DNA of 64,000 bases from Ipomoea triloba (taxonomy: Eukaryota; Streptophyta; Magnoliopsida; Solanales; Convolvulaceae), in assembly GCF_003576645.1 (NCBI RefSeq), contig NC_044917.1, positions 524,692-588,691 on the forward strand, given 5' to 3'. The notes beneath the pieces were generated by a model. The model worked only from the letters and a program-made list of their open reading frames with translations, ran no database searches and had not been told where the DNA came from. Of this stretch, positions 33,734 to 45,700 are shown piece after piece. The position numbers and the translations under genes were made by a program. Within the stretch, counting starts at the first letter, position 1. Each line of letters opens with the position of its first letter.

Positions 33734-35778
33734 TTATATTTTTTGAAAAATGAAGGACAAAAATTGGTAAATAATAATAAATAATATTGCAATAATGATT
33801 TGTTGGGCAAAGGAAATTGTCTTTTCTTTTTCAATTTTTATTTCCGGTGGAGAATACAAAATAGCCATTGAAATGCGGTCCTCTTTTTCTTCTCCTCCTT
33901 CTTCGAACATTGCCCTCCCTATCACATGCTTATACCTTCCCCCACTCCATGCCTGCACAAAAAAAATCATAAATTACGATTACACTCTTCTCTCATGTAA
34001 TAACTCGTAAATCAAAAAAATTATATACAATGATCTTGACCAAGAGAACATTGACAAAAATCAAATACATGACCTATACAAAAATTAAGTTTTATTAATT
34101 TGGCCATCACTTTCTAAGAATTTTTTAGTTTTGATTCTTGATTTCAATATAAGAATTTTTTCTTTTTGGTTCGACTATTAAAAATGTTTCATTTTTAGTT
34201 CAAAGTGTTTGAAATGTTACGTTATTAAATACAATAAAGTAAGGTTTGATGGAATTTTCACAAACTGATGAAAACATTTCAGACACTTAGGATTAAAAGT
34301 GCATGCAACCCTTTTAAAAATTTATGACTAAAAGTAAAAAAAAAAAATAATTAGAGTTAAGAATACAAAAATAAAAATGCCAATATATATATAGTTAAAA
34401 GTGGAATAAATTTCAAAAGTAAAATTAAAGCTTATGAGGTTAGGTTTATTTATTATTTTTAAATTTAAAGATATGCTTTTTGCAATTGCATGTCATCATA
34501 GCTAGGTGGCCTGGTGAGGTACAATAATATTCTTTTTATAACTAATTCAAAATATAATATTAAAATATCTTTATATATAGTGTTCCATGTGTTAGAAGCC
34601 TTTTTTTGAGTAGTATCGATTTTGTTCATAACTATTTTAGCAACCTACTGAAGCACATTACTGCACCATAAGATCATTGGCAATAAAATGTTGACATTAG
34701 ACCATTGACTATAAAATATTGACAATAATATATCAGAATTATGCTCTACTCACATTGTGGAAAAAAAAAGATACCTGTAATTGATCACCAATGGTGAAGA
34801 TGAGGGCATCGGGATGGGGCCGAAAGGAGACCCAATCTTTCCTGGAGTAGACATTGAAGGCGGAGGATCCATTGGTGAAATGGACACAAAGAGCATGAGG
34901 AAATTCACACCCTCTGATCAGTACTCTAATGACGTCATATTTCAAGCTGTTTCCATCTCCGTTCCGCCATTGTTTGTGCAGATAGCAAACATTGGAGCTT
35001 CCAGAACCTTCTTCTTCATGTTTATTATGTTCTTCGAATAGTAATCTGTTGCTCATTATCTTCTTCTCCAAGAACTCGAGGATTTTCCCAGAAATGTATC
35101 CCACTTCACTCCACAGCTTTTCCATCTTTTCTCTGAGTTTTCGGAGAGATTTATGTATATGTATAGAACGTAGGATTAGATTAGTGAAAACTGAATTGAG
35201 GTTGTCGGCTTGTCGGGTGGGTGGCAGTTATTTATAAATTACCTGAAATTTGAATATCCGAGAGGCCAGATTCCCTCCATTTGTTTGTTGAAGATTTGAT
35301 CGTCTTTGCACCATACAAATTCCTCGCTGTCGTCCTCCGCGTGAACTTCCTCGAAACCCCAGAGATTCTCCGGCGACCTCGTCGCCGTCGCTTTCATCTC
35401 CGGTGGGATCCTGAAAACGGCGCCGCCGGCGGAAAGAACGGAGCGGATTAGATCACTGGGAATTCCGTGGTTGACGACCTGGAAGCACCCGATGCTGGCA
35501 ACCGAATCGAGAATCTCGAGTGCGGAATCTGTGTCCATTGATTCCAACGACCGAAAGTCGATGTTCGGCGGGGTTCCGGCGAGTTTCTGGCGAGGGAAAA
35601 CGCGGTCGGGGAGAACGAGGTCGGGGACTTTGAGGGAGCTTTCTAGGAAGTGGGTGAGAACCTCGTCGTTGGCCACACAGGAGCGCCGTCCGGACGCAAT
35701 CGGAGATGGCGGCGGGGCCCGGAAATCTAGGACGCGGGGATCCGTGGGGAATGATTCGGGCGTGACGGCGGCGGCCAT
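33734..35778 (-). CDS. 2-oxoglutarate/Fe(II) oxygenase-like protein, probably non-catalytic
   Basis: Three exons, 5' to 3': 35778-35243, 35132-34775, 33952-33734 (1113 nt, 370 aa). The N-terminus (FPTDPRVLDFRAPPPSP) and DVASIGCFQVVNHGIP-like segment (about 95-105) mark the DIOX_N part of plant 2OG dioxygenases. The C-terminal core has DALIFTIGDQLQ (about 287-298) and GGRYKHVIGRAMF. The usual HxD iron motif is not found where expected, and the distal His of the HRV position reads IGRA. The 2OG-binding RxS is kept (R324-I-S326). The last 28 residues contain a hydrophobic stretch (about 350-367), which could be a tail anchor or an extension into AT-rich DNA. Family membership is firm. Loss of iron ligands is read from the sequence. 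Function is unknown. Confidence 0.8.
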
Positions 35779-37253
35779 GTTTCTCGATCAGCTAAGCTAC
35801 CTAGCTGCCCTGAATCTTGATTCTCCGGGGAGTTGTCTGTGTGCGTATATATGAAATTAAATATATTGGAAAACTACAAATTAAAGTGAAAGGAAAGCAT
35901 GGTGGGGGTGTGAGGGAGCAGCAATGATGGCAATGTTAGGAGAGTGAAGCTACCAACCATGTCCTACGTTAACTTTATTTTGCATGTTTTTTTCTTTTGA
36001 ATTGAAAATTCCTAATTTTTACACCAAATACTGTATATATTTCACGTGACAGACTCATAATGAAATAAATTAATTTAAATTGTTTATAATTCACCACCTC
36101 ACTCGGACTCAAACTAAGAATGGAAACTATTTTGTTTGGTTATTTATCTTTTCATGTCTTTGCTTTACAGATGTGATATGTTTTCTCACTGCACTTTTCT
36201 TCTTCCATGTTGAATTCTCTCTAGTATGTACTTGATTGTGTTTAAAAACAGTGGCCAGCCTGACATGCTTATGCCTTTTCTTCACAGTAGAGTGTTAAAA
36301 GTTTGATGTACATAAGAATCTTACTATATTTTTTAGTTTAATATAATTATATCGTCAAAAAGGATTATGGAAAAAACGTAGGTTATAAAAAATAAAAAGA
36401 GAAAACAACACTTTTGACTTTTGAATTATTTTACTTTAAAAAAATTTGTCTATGTTAATTGATTTGATCATATTTAGTCCCTTAATTGTTCATTATGTTG
36501 CACTTTTGGTACTTATTGTTATATAATTATCAAATTTTGTTAAAGAACTCTTTTTGATGAGGTTAATTTTGTCATTTAAAATTAATATTAATGGTTAAAG
36601 TTTCACCCTCTCGATGAAAACGTTATTTTTTATAGTAAATACTAATTCTAAATAATAAAAATAATCACATATGTTAATAAGATTTGTCAATTATATAATA
36701 CTAGGGGCAAAGAGTGTAATATTTTAAACTATCGATGGGCTAAATTTGTTTAAATTAACTTATAAAGATCAAAATTTTTAAAAATGAAATAATTTAGGGA
36801 CTAAAAGTACTATCTTTCAAAAAAAAAAAAAAAAAAGGAAGTGTGAGATAATTAACGGGCCGGGCTTTATAAAGGATCCCATTGGGCTATTTGAAAACGT
36901 TAATTGGGCCGTGTACATGAAGGGAAAGTCAAGCTCTTTTTAGAAAAATATGTAAATGGGTTAATTTTGTAGTCCCATGGATTGGGCCAATTAACCAAAC
37001 AGGGAATAGTGAAAATTTAGGATAGCATATTAGTCCGTAATTTTCGACCAAATAATTTCAACACTATCTACGAAAAGTCTAAACATAATACCTCTCAAAA
37101 ATGTGGTAGTATAATAAGAAAATAAAGTTGTGTATTTACTACGAACTATAACTTTTAACATAATGATAACTGATAAGCGTTTGATCATAACAAGATATAT
37201 TGATAATGCAATACACAAATTAAAATGTAAATAATTTTTTTTATTAGTGTTCA
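35779..37253. other. Upstream flank of the oxygenase-like gene
   Basis: AT-rich spacer. Four TGGGC/GGGCC motifs cluster at 36856-36990 with CTTTATAAAG between them, resembling a promoter with site II elements, about 1.1 kb upstream of the oxygenase-like start. No gene is seen immediately beside them. Confidence 0.4.
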
Positions 37254-37415
37254 TCAGAAAACCCCGTGAGGGATCCTCGAGTAACTAACTCTTAGAGCCA
37301 TGGCCCCACACTCACACTCATAAGCTTGAAGAAGGTCCTTCAAACTATCTTGCAAGTGATGATCCAGAATCTCCATCCCCATTTTCCTACCCCCCCAACT
37401 TGGCGAGCCCGACAT
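37254..37415 (-). CDS. Small ORF, 53 aa, unknown
   Basis: ATG at 37415 opens a 53-codon frame ending TGA at 37254. It begins MSGSPSWGGRKMGMEILDHH, has a helical-looking middle (LQDSLKDLLQAYE), a CEC motif and ends SRIPHGVF. The segment is a GC-rich island of about 165 bp in very AT-rich DNA, and the GC-rich part coincides with the frame. No signal peptide or membrane segment is visible. I do not recognise it. It could be a real small protein, a last exon, or a captured gene fragment. Start codon choice is uncertain (ATGs also at codons 12 and 14). Confidence 0.4.
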   Translation of the reverse strand: MSGSPSWGGRKMGMEILDHHLQDSLKDLLQAYECECGAMALRVSYSRIPHGVF

Positions 37416-40400
37416 GACACTTTGTTCTTTTTCGAGTTACATCTATACTATTATCTTTAATTTTCAACTTAATCATCCAATGACCAATAATCACAAAGCA
37501 ACATAACTACCTAATTTGACTCAAATAGTATCATAATAATATCTTCATTATATACCTACAAACCATTTGACCAGTTAAAATAAAAACAAAAAAAAAAAGA
37601 ATTAACATTAATTGGTTAATAATGTTGTCATTTTCCTATATTAGGAGCCACCGGTTAAGATTGTAAACGAATTAAGCTAAGCAACTCTACAATGCTTGAT
37701 TGCGATGGGGTGTTTGGTAAAAATTAACTTAATATATATAAATTATGCATTAGGTAACACTTTCTAATTAATACTCGGTAATTTATAAGCAAGTTGAAGG
37801 TAATTATAAATTATTTACCATCTATATATAATCGAGATTCATAATTACATAGTAACATATTATTCTTTAGTACAATTTAAGAAATCAACACGAGAAAATT
37901 ACCATATTCGTGTCGGTGTGTCCAAAGCATCAAATCATCTTAAAGATGATCTAACTCCAAGGTGACATGTACAGTACATAACGTTATCATTAATAAATTA
38001 AATGACAATATTAATAACATTAAATTTTTTCTGTACAATAAAAAAAATGGCATGCACACTATAAACTATCCAGGTCACCCAACACAACCAACCATCTTGA
38101 TTGCACAATATTCAATAACATTTTTTCTTCTTTGTTTATTTTTCTTTAGTATTTTTACTCATTTTTAAATTTTATTTTTTTGTGTTGTAGTATTTTTAGT
38201 GTAATTTTTAAATATATAAATTGTGTATACTAACACTAAACTTAATATAATAAAAGTTTAAATTAAAAATAATTTCAATCAAATTTTGTTAATCGAATCA
38301 GATATCTAAAATGGGAAAGAAGAGATACATTTGGATATATACGAACGTGTCAATGAAATAATAAGATTCAATGATAGTACGTTTAATCTAGTTGAGGATA
38401 TGGACAGAAGCGATGTTGTTTTCTTGGGGGTGGGTCGAGCGTCGACAGAGGCCCACGTCTCCGTCCCTATAGTTATTCGATGTGGTCTAAAAGTCAAAGG
38501 ATCTCAACAAACCATGTCTAAATTTCCTGCTTCTTTGACTTCAAAAATTGTGGCTACTGTTGACTGAAATCAACCCCTTCAAACCCAAACCTCAAAAGCA
38601 ACAAAAAACCTTATGAATTTGGGCCAAAGCAATCCTCACCCACGAAAAATATTGCCATTTTATGTTTTTATTAATATATCGATGTTAAAATAAAGACGTG
38701 TAATAAATTTATAGATTGAAATGATGAGCCAAGTGCTATATGGAGCATAGATGATGTGATTAATTATCCTTGATTTAGTAGAATGAAGATGATGAGCTAG
38801 GATAATAAAAGAGCTCTAACAAATTTCAATTGGAGTTGAACTAACTGCATGAAGCTAGTACGTTATATGTACCTCAGATTATTTTAGGTAATATTTTTAT
38901 TTCTTGTATGGCGGAAGTCCGAATCTGAAGTCCTCTTATAACAATTAAGTACAAGTACTAAAGAAATTAAACAAAATAATAATAAGAACAAACATAAAAC
39001 ATACAATTTTAATATAGGAAGAGACATTTAATTACGACATACCTGCTACATACATATATGTTAGCAGAAAATCAATCATCATCTTAGGTAATGCTTACTC
39101 TAACGATGATGCACCTCTTTCCTTATAACATCTTCATCAATGCAAGTCTTTTCACAATTTTTAAGATGCATGTACAATAAAAAGATCGAGAAAATTAAAA
39201 AAATCTTTTTAGGTGCACCTGCACTGAAAAATCCCCGGAAGGAGTAATTGAGTGAATATACCATGATTCTTGTATCTAGATAATCACATGTTCAGTATGT
39301 AGATTATATATCTCAATTATTTACATCCTTCAAGTAGTGATTCAGAAAACAAATTGAAAATTGTAAAACCGTATTGCCGTAATGGTGTGCATAATAAGCT
39401 TGTATATGAAATTTTGTAAAGCAGTTACCTACTCGACGATCATTAGTATTAGGCGTGCAACAAGAGGTGGAAAGTTGGTGAACCAAGATTAAACTAATTT
39501 GTCTAATCCTAATGTTTGTGCTTTGAAATTCATAGGAAATTTAGATTAAAATAATAGTCATAATGAGAGGGGTACGGTGGACCGGTGGACCAATTTAACA
39601 ATACAGATTTGGCCCTTGTTTCAAACCAAGATGACCCAGGTGGTCCGTCGTTGTACTACAATAACGTTAAATGGTTGAAATCGAATATATATACAATTGT
39701 GACATTTCTTGTCGAAGAAGGTTACTTGGTTGATTTTTGAGTTTTACTCTTAATTGTGATAATAAAAATATTTTAAAATTATTATAAAATGAGTAAACGA
39801 CTCACCTACCCTAAAGAAGATCGACTTACACTTTGAAATGGATCTAATTGGGTCATCCCATATATATATATATTTGATGTCCAAATATATTTGTGTTACT
39901 GTCATATGATTTAAAAAGAGTAATGCACCAACCCTTCTCTTATTACATGATTCTCATTTTAGAAAGTCATAAGTTCGATTCTTGCATATATGTTAATATT
40001 TTTTTTTTAATCAGGTGTCTTATACATGATCTTTTTTAGTGAAATTTACTTTATATGTGTTGTTTGTGAGCTATGACGCAGAAACGATGTTTACTCGATG
40101 TACACTTTTGGATGGTAATTACGGATATATATATTCTTTGTCATAAAAAATGGAAGAATAATGCATTCTACTTTTACTTATATCAAAACAATTATTATGA
40201 TGTTTACATCACATTGAAATAATATTTCAACCATATGATTTTCCTTTCCATTAATTGACAAATCAGTACAGAAAATAGACAAAAGTTGTTAAAAACGTTG
40301 CAGCTTCAAATTTTCAAGCTTCCAATTCAAATAGCTAGCCATATCATATTACCACCAATATGTTACAATTGCTGTTATGGATAAGCATAAGCTAGGTAAA

Positions 40401-42450
40401 GCCTTAAATAATTGTTGAAAAGTTCATGATAGCACAATAAACCTATATTGTTTAATGACTAATACATAACGAATAGAAAGTTTAAAACTCCAGCTCAAGA
40501 CCTTTAATTAAGTTTTAAAAAAAATTGTCCAATAACTCATCAGCTAGTCACGTGGGTGAAGTTTGAAAAGAAAGACTACTATAGATCGAGTCTCACTAGC
40601 AGCAAGCCTCTATCATCAGCTGCTGAGCAGATGTTCTATCTGGCCGGGGAGTGGACCCTCGAGGTTGGGGATTCAACTTAACCTTTTGGAAAGAAAGAGT
40701 TTTAAAAAAATTACAGTTATCTTAATTATTCACACAATCACGCCCAATGAGTGTTGCATTTCATGTAGTTATCTTACCTTTTAAAAAAAATTATATAAAA
40801 GATCCTTTAAAGATTGACTTGTTCAAAGTCAATAAGTTATGTTGGAAGTTATAAAGTTTTGATAATCATGCAATAATAGTGATTATGATTAAGTTATACC
40901 ATTTGTATATTGTTATTTGCATTTACACGGCTTAAATTAATTTGTAGTGAGTATTACTAATTTTGTTACAATATATTATATATGTTCATAATTAATTTCT
41001 TAACCTATTGAAGCACAAAAAGTCAATACCACTCACATTAGGGTTTGAACCTATAGGAAAAGTCTCTTCATGCCACTAGAATACAAGATAAATTTGTAAT
41101 TATAATCTGAAAAGAATTTGTCATATATATTAGTGTAGGTGATACCATTTTTTCAAATGAGATAGACACACAAATGAATTATATTGACCTTGGTGGAACC
41201 CCATCCTCACCAACCCATCTTATTATTAATTTCTTCCACAAATCATTTGCAACTTGCAAGTGGATTCTGCAGCCTATATACTATATATATTATCATGTTT
41301 GAATTTTCCTTTTTTGGATATTAATTTAAGGTCTTATGTATTTTTTTCGGATAATGGAAAAAATACGTAATTACTACATTGAGAAAACGTCATCACTTAT
41401 AAATCTTATGTATTATTTTTTGAGTCATTAATAATATGGTCGTATATAATCTATCAGATTTTATGGATTATGAATTTCTACCTTCTAGTAGGAAGATAGG
41501 TTAATGGTAATGATTGTCAACAAATTAATTACCTTTTTGTTAGTATTACTTAACCAATTTGCAACCAAGTTTTGCAATGATAGATGTTTAATTTGTTAAC
41601 GATCATTTTCATCACTTGTAATGGGTATGTAGTCGATAATAGTAACTATGATTTTCAATTCTTCAAGTGATCAAAAAGAGTAAAGACTATTTGCCACATT
41701 GTATTTAATAACTTGATATTGCATTAGTCACAATACACTTATCAAAACTAATATAATCATGTTCGTGTTAGATATGACGTCAAAGGGTGAGGTTCAAACT
41801 TAAGATCTAGTTAATGTTAAAGAAAATTTTGAGCTTGAACTTAATTTTATCAACATACGTAGGCAAAAACTTGGTAAAATTAAATGTAAGGCCAAAATTA
41901 TTTTTATTTTTTTAGTTTAACTTTAAAGTTTAAATATCTTATATAACTATTTTTTTTAAAAAAAATTTAGAATGAAAAATTCTTTTAGAAAAAAATAATT
42001 GTTGAATTTGAACTATTTTAAGAATAGAAAATAGAATTTACTAAAAAAAAAAGTTCAAACCCATAGTTCAAATCGAAATTTTCGATTCGTCATTTTCTGA
42101 AATCGAGAATCGCCGGTTAGGAACTGGAACCGTAGTCACCCTAAGTCAGCTATAAGCTTATAGCCTCATGTTGGGTAAAAAAATGGTTTAATTGAATCAT
42201 TCTTTCAAGTTTAATGACTTATTATTTGAAATTTTTTAGAGTTCGATAGCTTAATTACAATTTTCATAAAAGTTGCATAACTTATTTGACCCTTATACCG
42301 ATAAATGATTATTATATGACATTAAATGAAAGTATATATTTTTACATGCATTAAATTAATATATATATATAGTATCCAAGTTCCTGGACCAACTCATCGA
42401 TCACATATTATCCTTTCCTCTTATATATATATGGCCAATAAGTTTCCTTG
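37416..42450. other. Long AT-rich intergenic spacer
   Basis: About 5 kb without a supported gene. A 78-aa frame at 38331-38567 lies in slightly GC-richer DNA with several TTGAC words, but has no recognisable domain. A SINE-like tail (CATAAGTTCGATTCTTGC) lies near 39969. The rest is simple AT-rich DNA. Confidence 0.55.
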
Positions 42451-42724
42451 CAAATTATAAACTCTTCAATAATTATTAAACCACTTCTTCTCTCTCTCTC
42501 TCTTCCCCATGTAAGATGTCGAAGAAGACAACAATGACCATTTCATCAGAACTGGTTAACTAAGAATCCCTCAACGCGCCTTATCCCAAAGAAACATTCA
42601 GCAACTAACGTTGTTAACTCACCAAACACTCCCTCCCCTTCCTACATTAACCTCTGCTAATTCATAATTTCAGAAGCTAAGGAGAAAAAAATCTCAGAGA
42701 TTATCGGAAGGGAAAAAAATTAAG
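42421..42724 (+). promoter_or_regulatory. TATA box and leader of the ABCG gene
   Basis: TTATATATATATGG (42421-42434) is followed by a CT-rich leader segment (42485-42506) and the start codon at 42725. Confidence 0.55.
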
Positions 42725-45700
42725 ATGGAGGGTCCGAGGCGGCAGGCGAGCCGGAATATGAGCCGGAGTGGGAGCCGGGCGGGGTGGAACATGGAGGACG
42801 TGTTTACTCCGGTGCAGGCGCGGCGGAGCGTGCGGGCGGAGGAGGACGAGGAGGCGCTGCGATGGGCGGCGCTGGAGAAGCTTCCGACGTACGACCGTCT
42901 GAGGAAAACCGTGCTGAAATCTTTCGTGGAAAACGATGATCACAATAAGGTTGTCCACCAGGAGGTGGATGTACGGAACCTGGACGTCAACGTCCGACAA
43001 GAGTTCATTGATCGCCTCTTCAAAGTCGCCGAGGAAGACAATGAACGCTTCTTGAGAAAACTACGAAACCGTATAGATAAGTAAGTCAATCCATACTATA
43101 CATTTCTCCGGCGAGGCCACCTTTAAACTTCCATTTTACTTGATACATACCCGGCCAAACAATTAACACGCAATAATTACCATTTTCCATTCGATCAATA
43201 AACTTACTCACTTGAAAGATCATGTGTTATGTACAATTTCACTTTAATTTCTAATACAAAAATTATACTCCACCCACTTAATCGCCATTTTAAGACAAAT
43301 TTATTATAATTATTATAGATATGATATGATGATTTTTTTTTCTTTTTGTTTTTAAATTTATTAATCCCTTAATTATAAAGGGAATGGTTGGGTTGTAAGT
43401 TTGACTTGGGAAAAGCTATCAACTTCTCACCAACTGAAAGATATGTTATAGGTGTATACAGATCATCATTCTTCCACTACTTGTTCAAGTGTGGGTTGGT
43501 GTTAGTCATGAGTAGTTGACTAATACATTTCATCCGCACATACGGCAATATATATACTTAGTTGACTCATTCAAAGTTAATGAATTAAGATTGTTTTTAT
43601 GAAAGCTACATGCAATGCATTCATATATCATATTATTGGCTGGTTAATTTGGAGGTTAATTAAGAAATAATAATTAACTATGACTTAGACAACTGAGACT
43701 AAACTGAATTAATTATGTCTCGGGTTGATTACATGTTTGTTAATTAGGTTTAATTATTAATGGTTGTAGGGTTGGGATTAATCTTCCTACGGTTGAAGTT
43801 CGATACGAGCATTTAACTGTGGAGGCTGATTGCTACATCGGCGATAGAGCTCTCCCCACGTTGCCTAATGCGATGAGGAATCTTTTCGAGTCAATTTTGG
43901 GCATTGTAGGTATTAGATTGGCCGAGAAGACCAAGCTCACTATCCTTAAAGATGCTTCCGGGATCATAAAACCCTCTAGGTATGATATATGATACCGATG
44001 TCCGTTGGCACATTAAAAAAAAAAAAAAACATAAATAGCGTTATGCATGACTGAATTTAATTATATTGCACATGTAGGATGACGCTTTTGTTAGGGCCAC
44101 CTTCGTCAGGAAAAACCACCCTTTTGTTGGCCTTAGCCGGAAAATTAGACCCCACTCTTAGAGTAAGTTTTTATCTTGGCTGAAACTCTAATACTCAATC
44201 TTACCACTTCTACTTCAATTCAAAGCCATATATAGCAATTTGTATACTTTCATGTACCAACTAAAAGTGTTGGTGAATGTGTATGTGGGACAGATGAGAG
44301 GAGAAATCACTTACAATGGTCACCAACTTAACGAGTTTGTGCCACAAAAGACCTCAGCTTACATTAGCCAAAACGATGTTCATGTTGGAGAAATGACAGT
44401 CAAAGAAACTCTAGATTTCTCTGCTAGATGCCAAGGAGTTGGAACACGATATGGTACACAATTATTTTATTTTCCTTTTTTTTTGGTATAGAGAAAATTG
44501 TTCGTTAATTTGGACAAAATAATAATTAATAAACTAAAAAAATAATCTTGTATATATGTAGAACTTCTAACTGAGCTTGCTAGGAGGGAAAGAGATGCTG
44601 GAATTTTTCCTGATGCCGAAATTGACCTTTATATGAAGGTAAAAATTTCAAATCAAATATATTAAATTAATAAATAATAATTAATTAACTTAATTATCTT
44701 TAAAATATTCTGATATTTTTTTTAATGTTTGGCTTGTGTTCCCATTAGGCAACTGCAGTTGAAGGGGTCAAGAGCAGTCTTATCACTGATTACACACTAA
44801 GGGTAATTAATATCCATATTTTCTTTCATTTTTTAAAAATAATTATTTCATAAAATAAAATATTAAAATTAATTGTGGCCCTTAAACTAAAAAAGTTTTG
44901 ACTTCATCCTGTATTGTGTAGCTGTAAGGGGTAACATGTCAACACCAATCCCTTTCCCATTTATATATATTTTTTATAACATTATAAATATAAAAATGTT
45001 TATAGTGGTGAGGGGTTGGTATGTGCCTTTTTGGACGTTGGTGTCTTGCCGAACAACCTCCAATTTGCAATTAACTTATACATTATTAATTATAATTGTA
45101 ATTATAATTATTTTGGTGTTATTGGTGAACAACCTTTAATTTTATGAAATATATGAAATATGATTTATATGATGAAAAAGAAACTGTAAATTGTATGCAG
45201 ATTTTGGGACTTGATGTGTGTAGAGACACAATTGTTGGGGACGAAATGATACGTGGGATTTCAGGCGGTCAAAAGAAGCGTGTTACAACAGGTTTTCTTG
45301 ATTTTTATTTTATTAAAAACATCAAAATTACGTGTATTATAATTAGTAATTACGTAATTATATAGACTGTCAAACTGAAACCTTGTGATTATCAAATTAA
45401 TTAATTGGAAAGTGGGCTAACTATTTGGGCCATGGTGCAGGAGAGATGATTGTTGGGCCGACAAAAACTCTATTCATGGATGAGATTTCTACGGGCTTGG
45501 ACAGCTCCACCACCTTCCAAATAGTAAAATGTCTCCAACAAATTGTGCATCTAACGGAGGGTACGATCTTGATGTCCCTCCTCCAGCCCGCTCCTGAAAC
45601 GTTCGATCTCTTCGATGACATCATCCTCTTGTCTGAAGGCCAGATTGTCTACCAAGGCCCAAGAGAACATGTCATTGAATTCTTTGAGACCTGTGGCTTC

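Noticed and set aside
38331..38567. 78-aa frame in a slightly GC-richer patch
   Set aside because: No recognisable family, no TATA or splice context, and the antisense strand is equally open.
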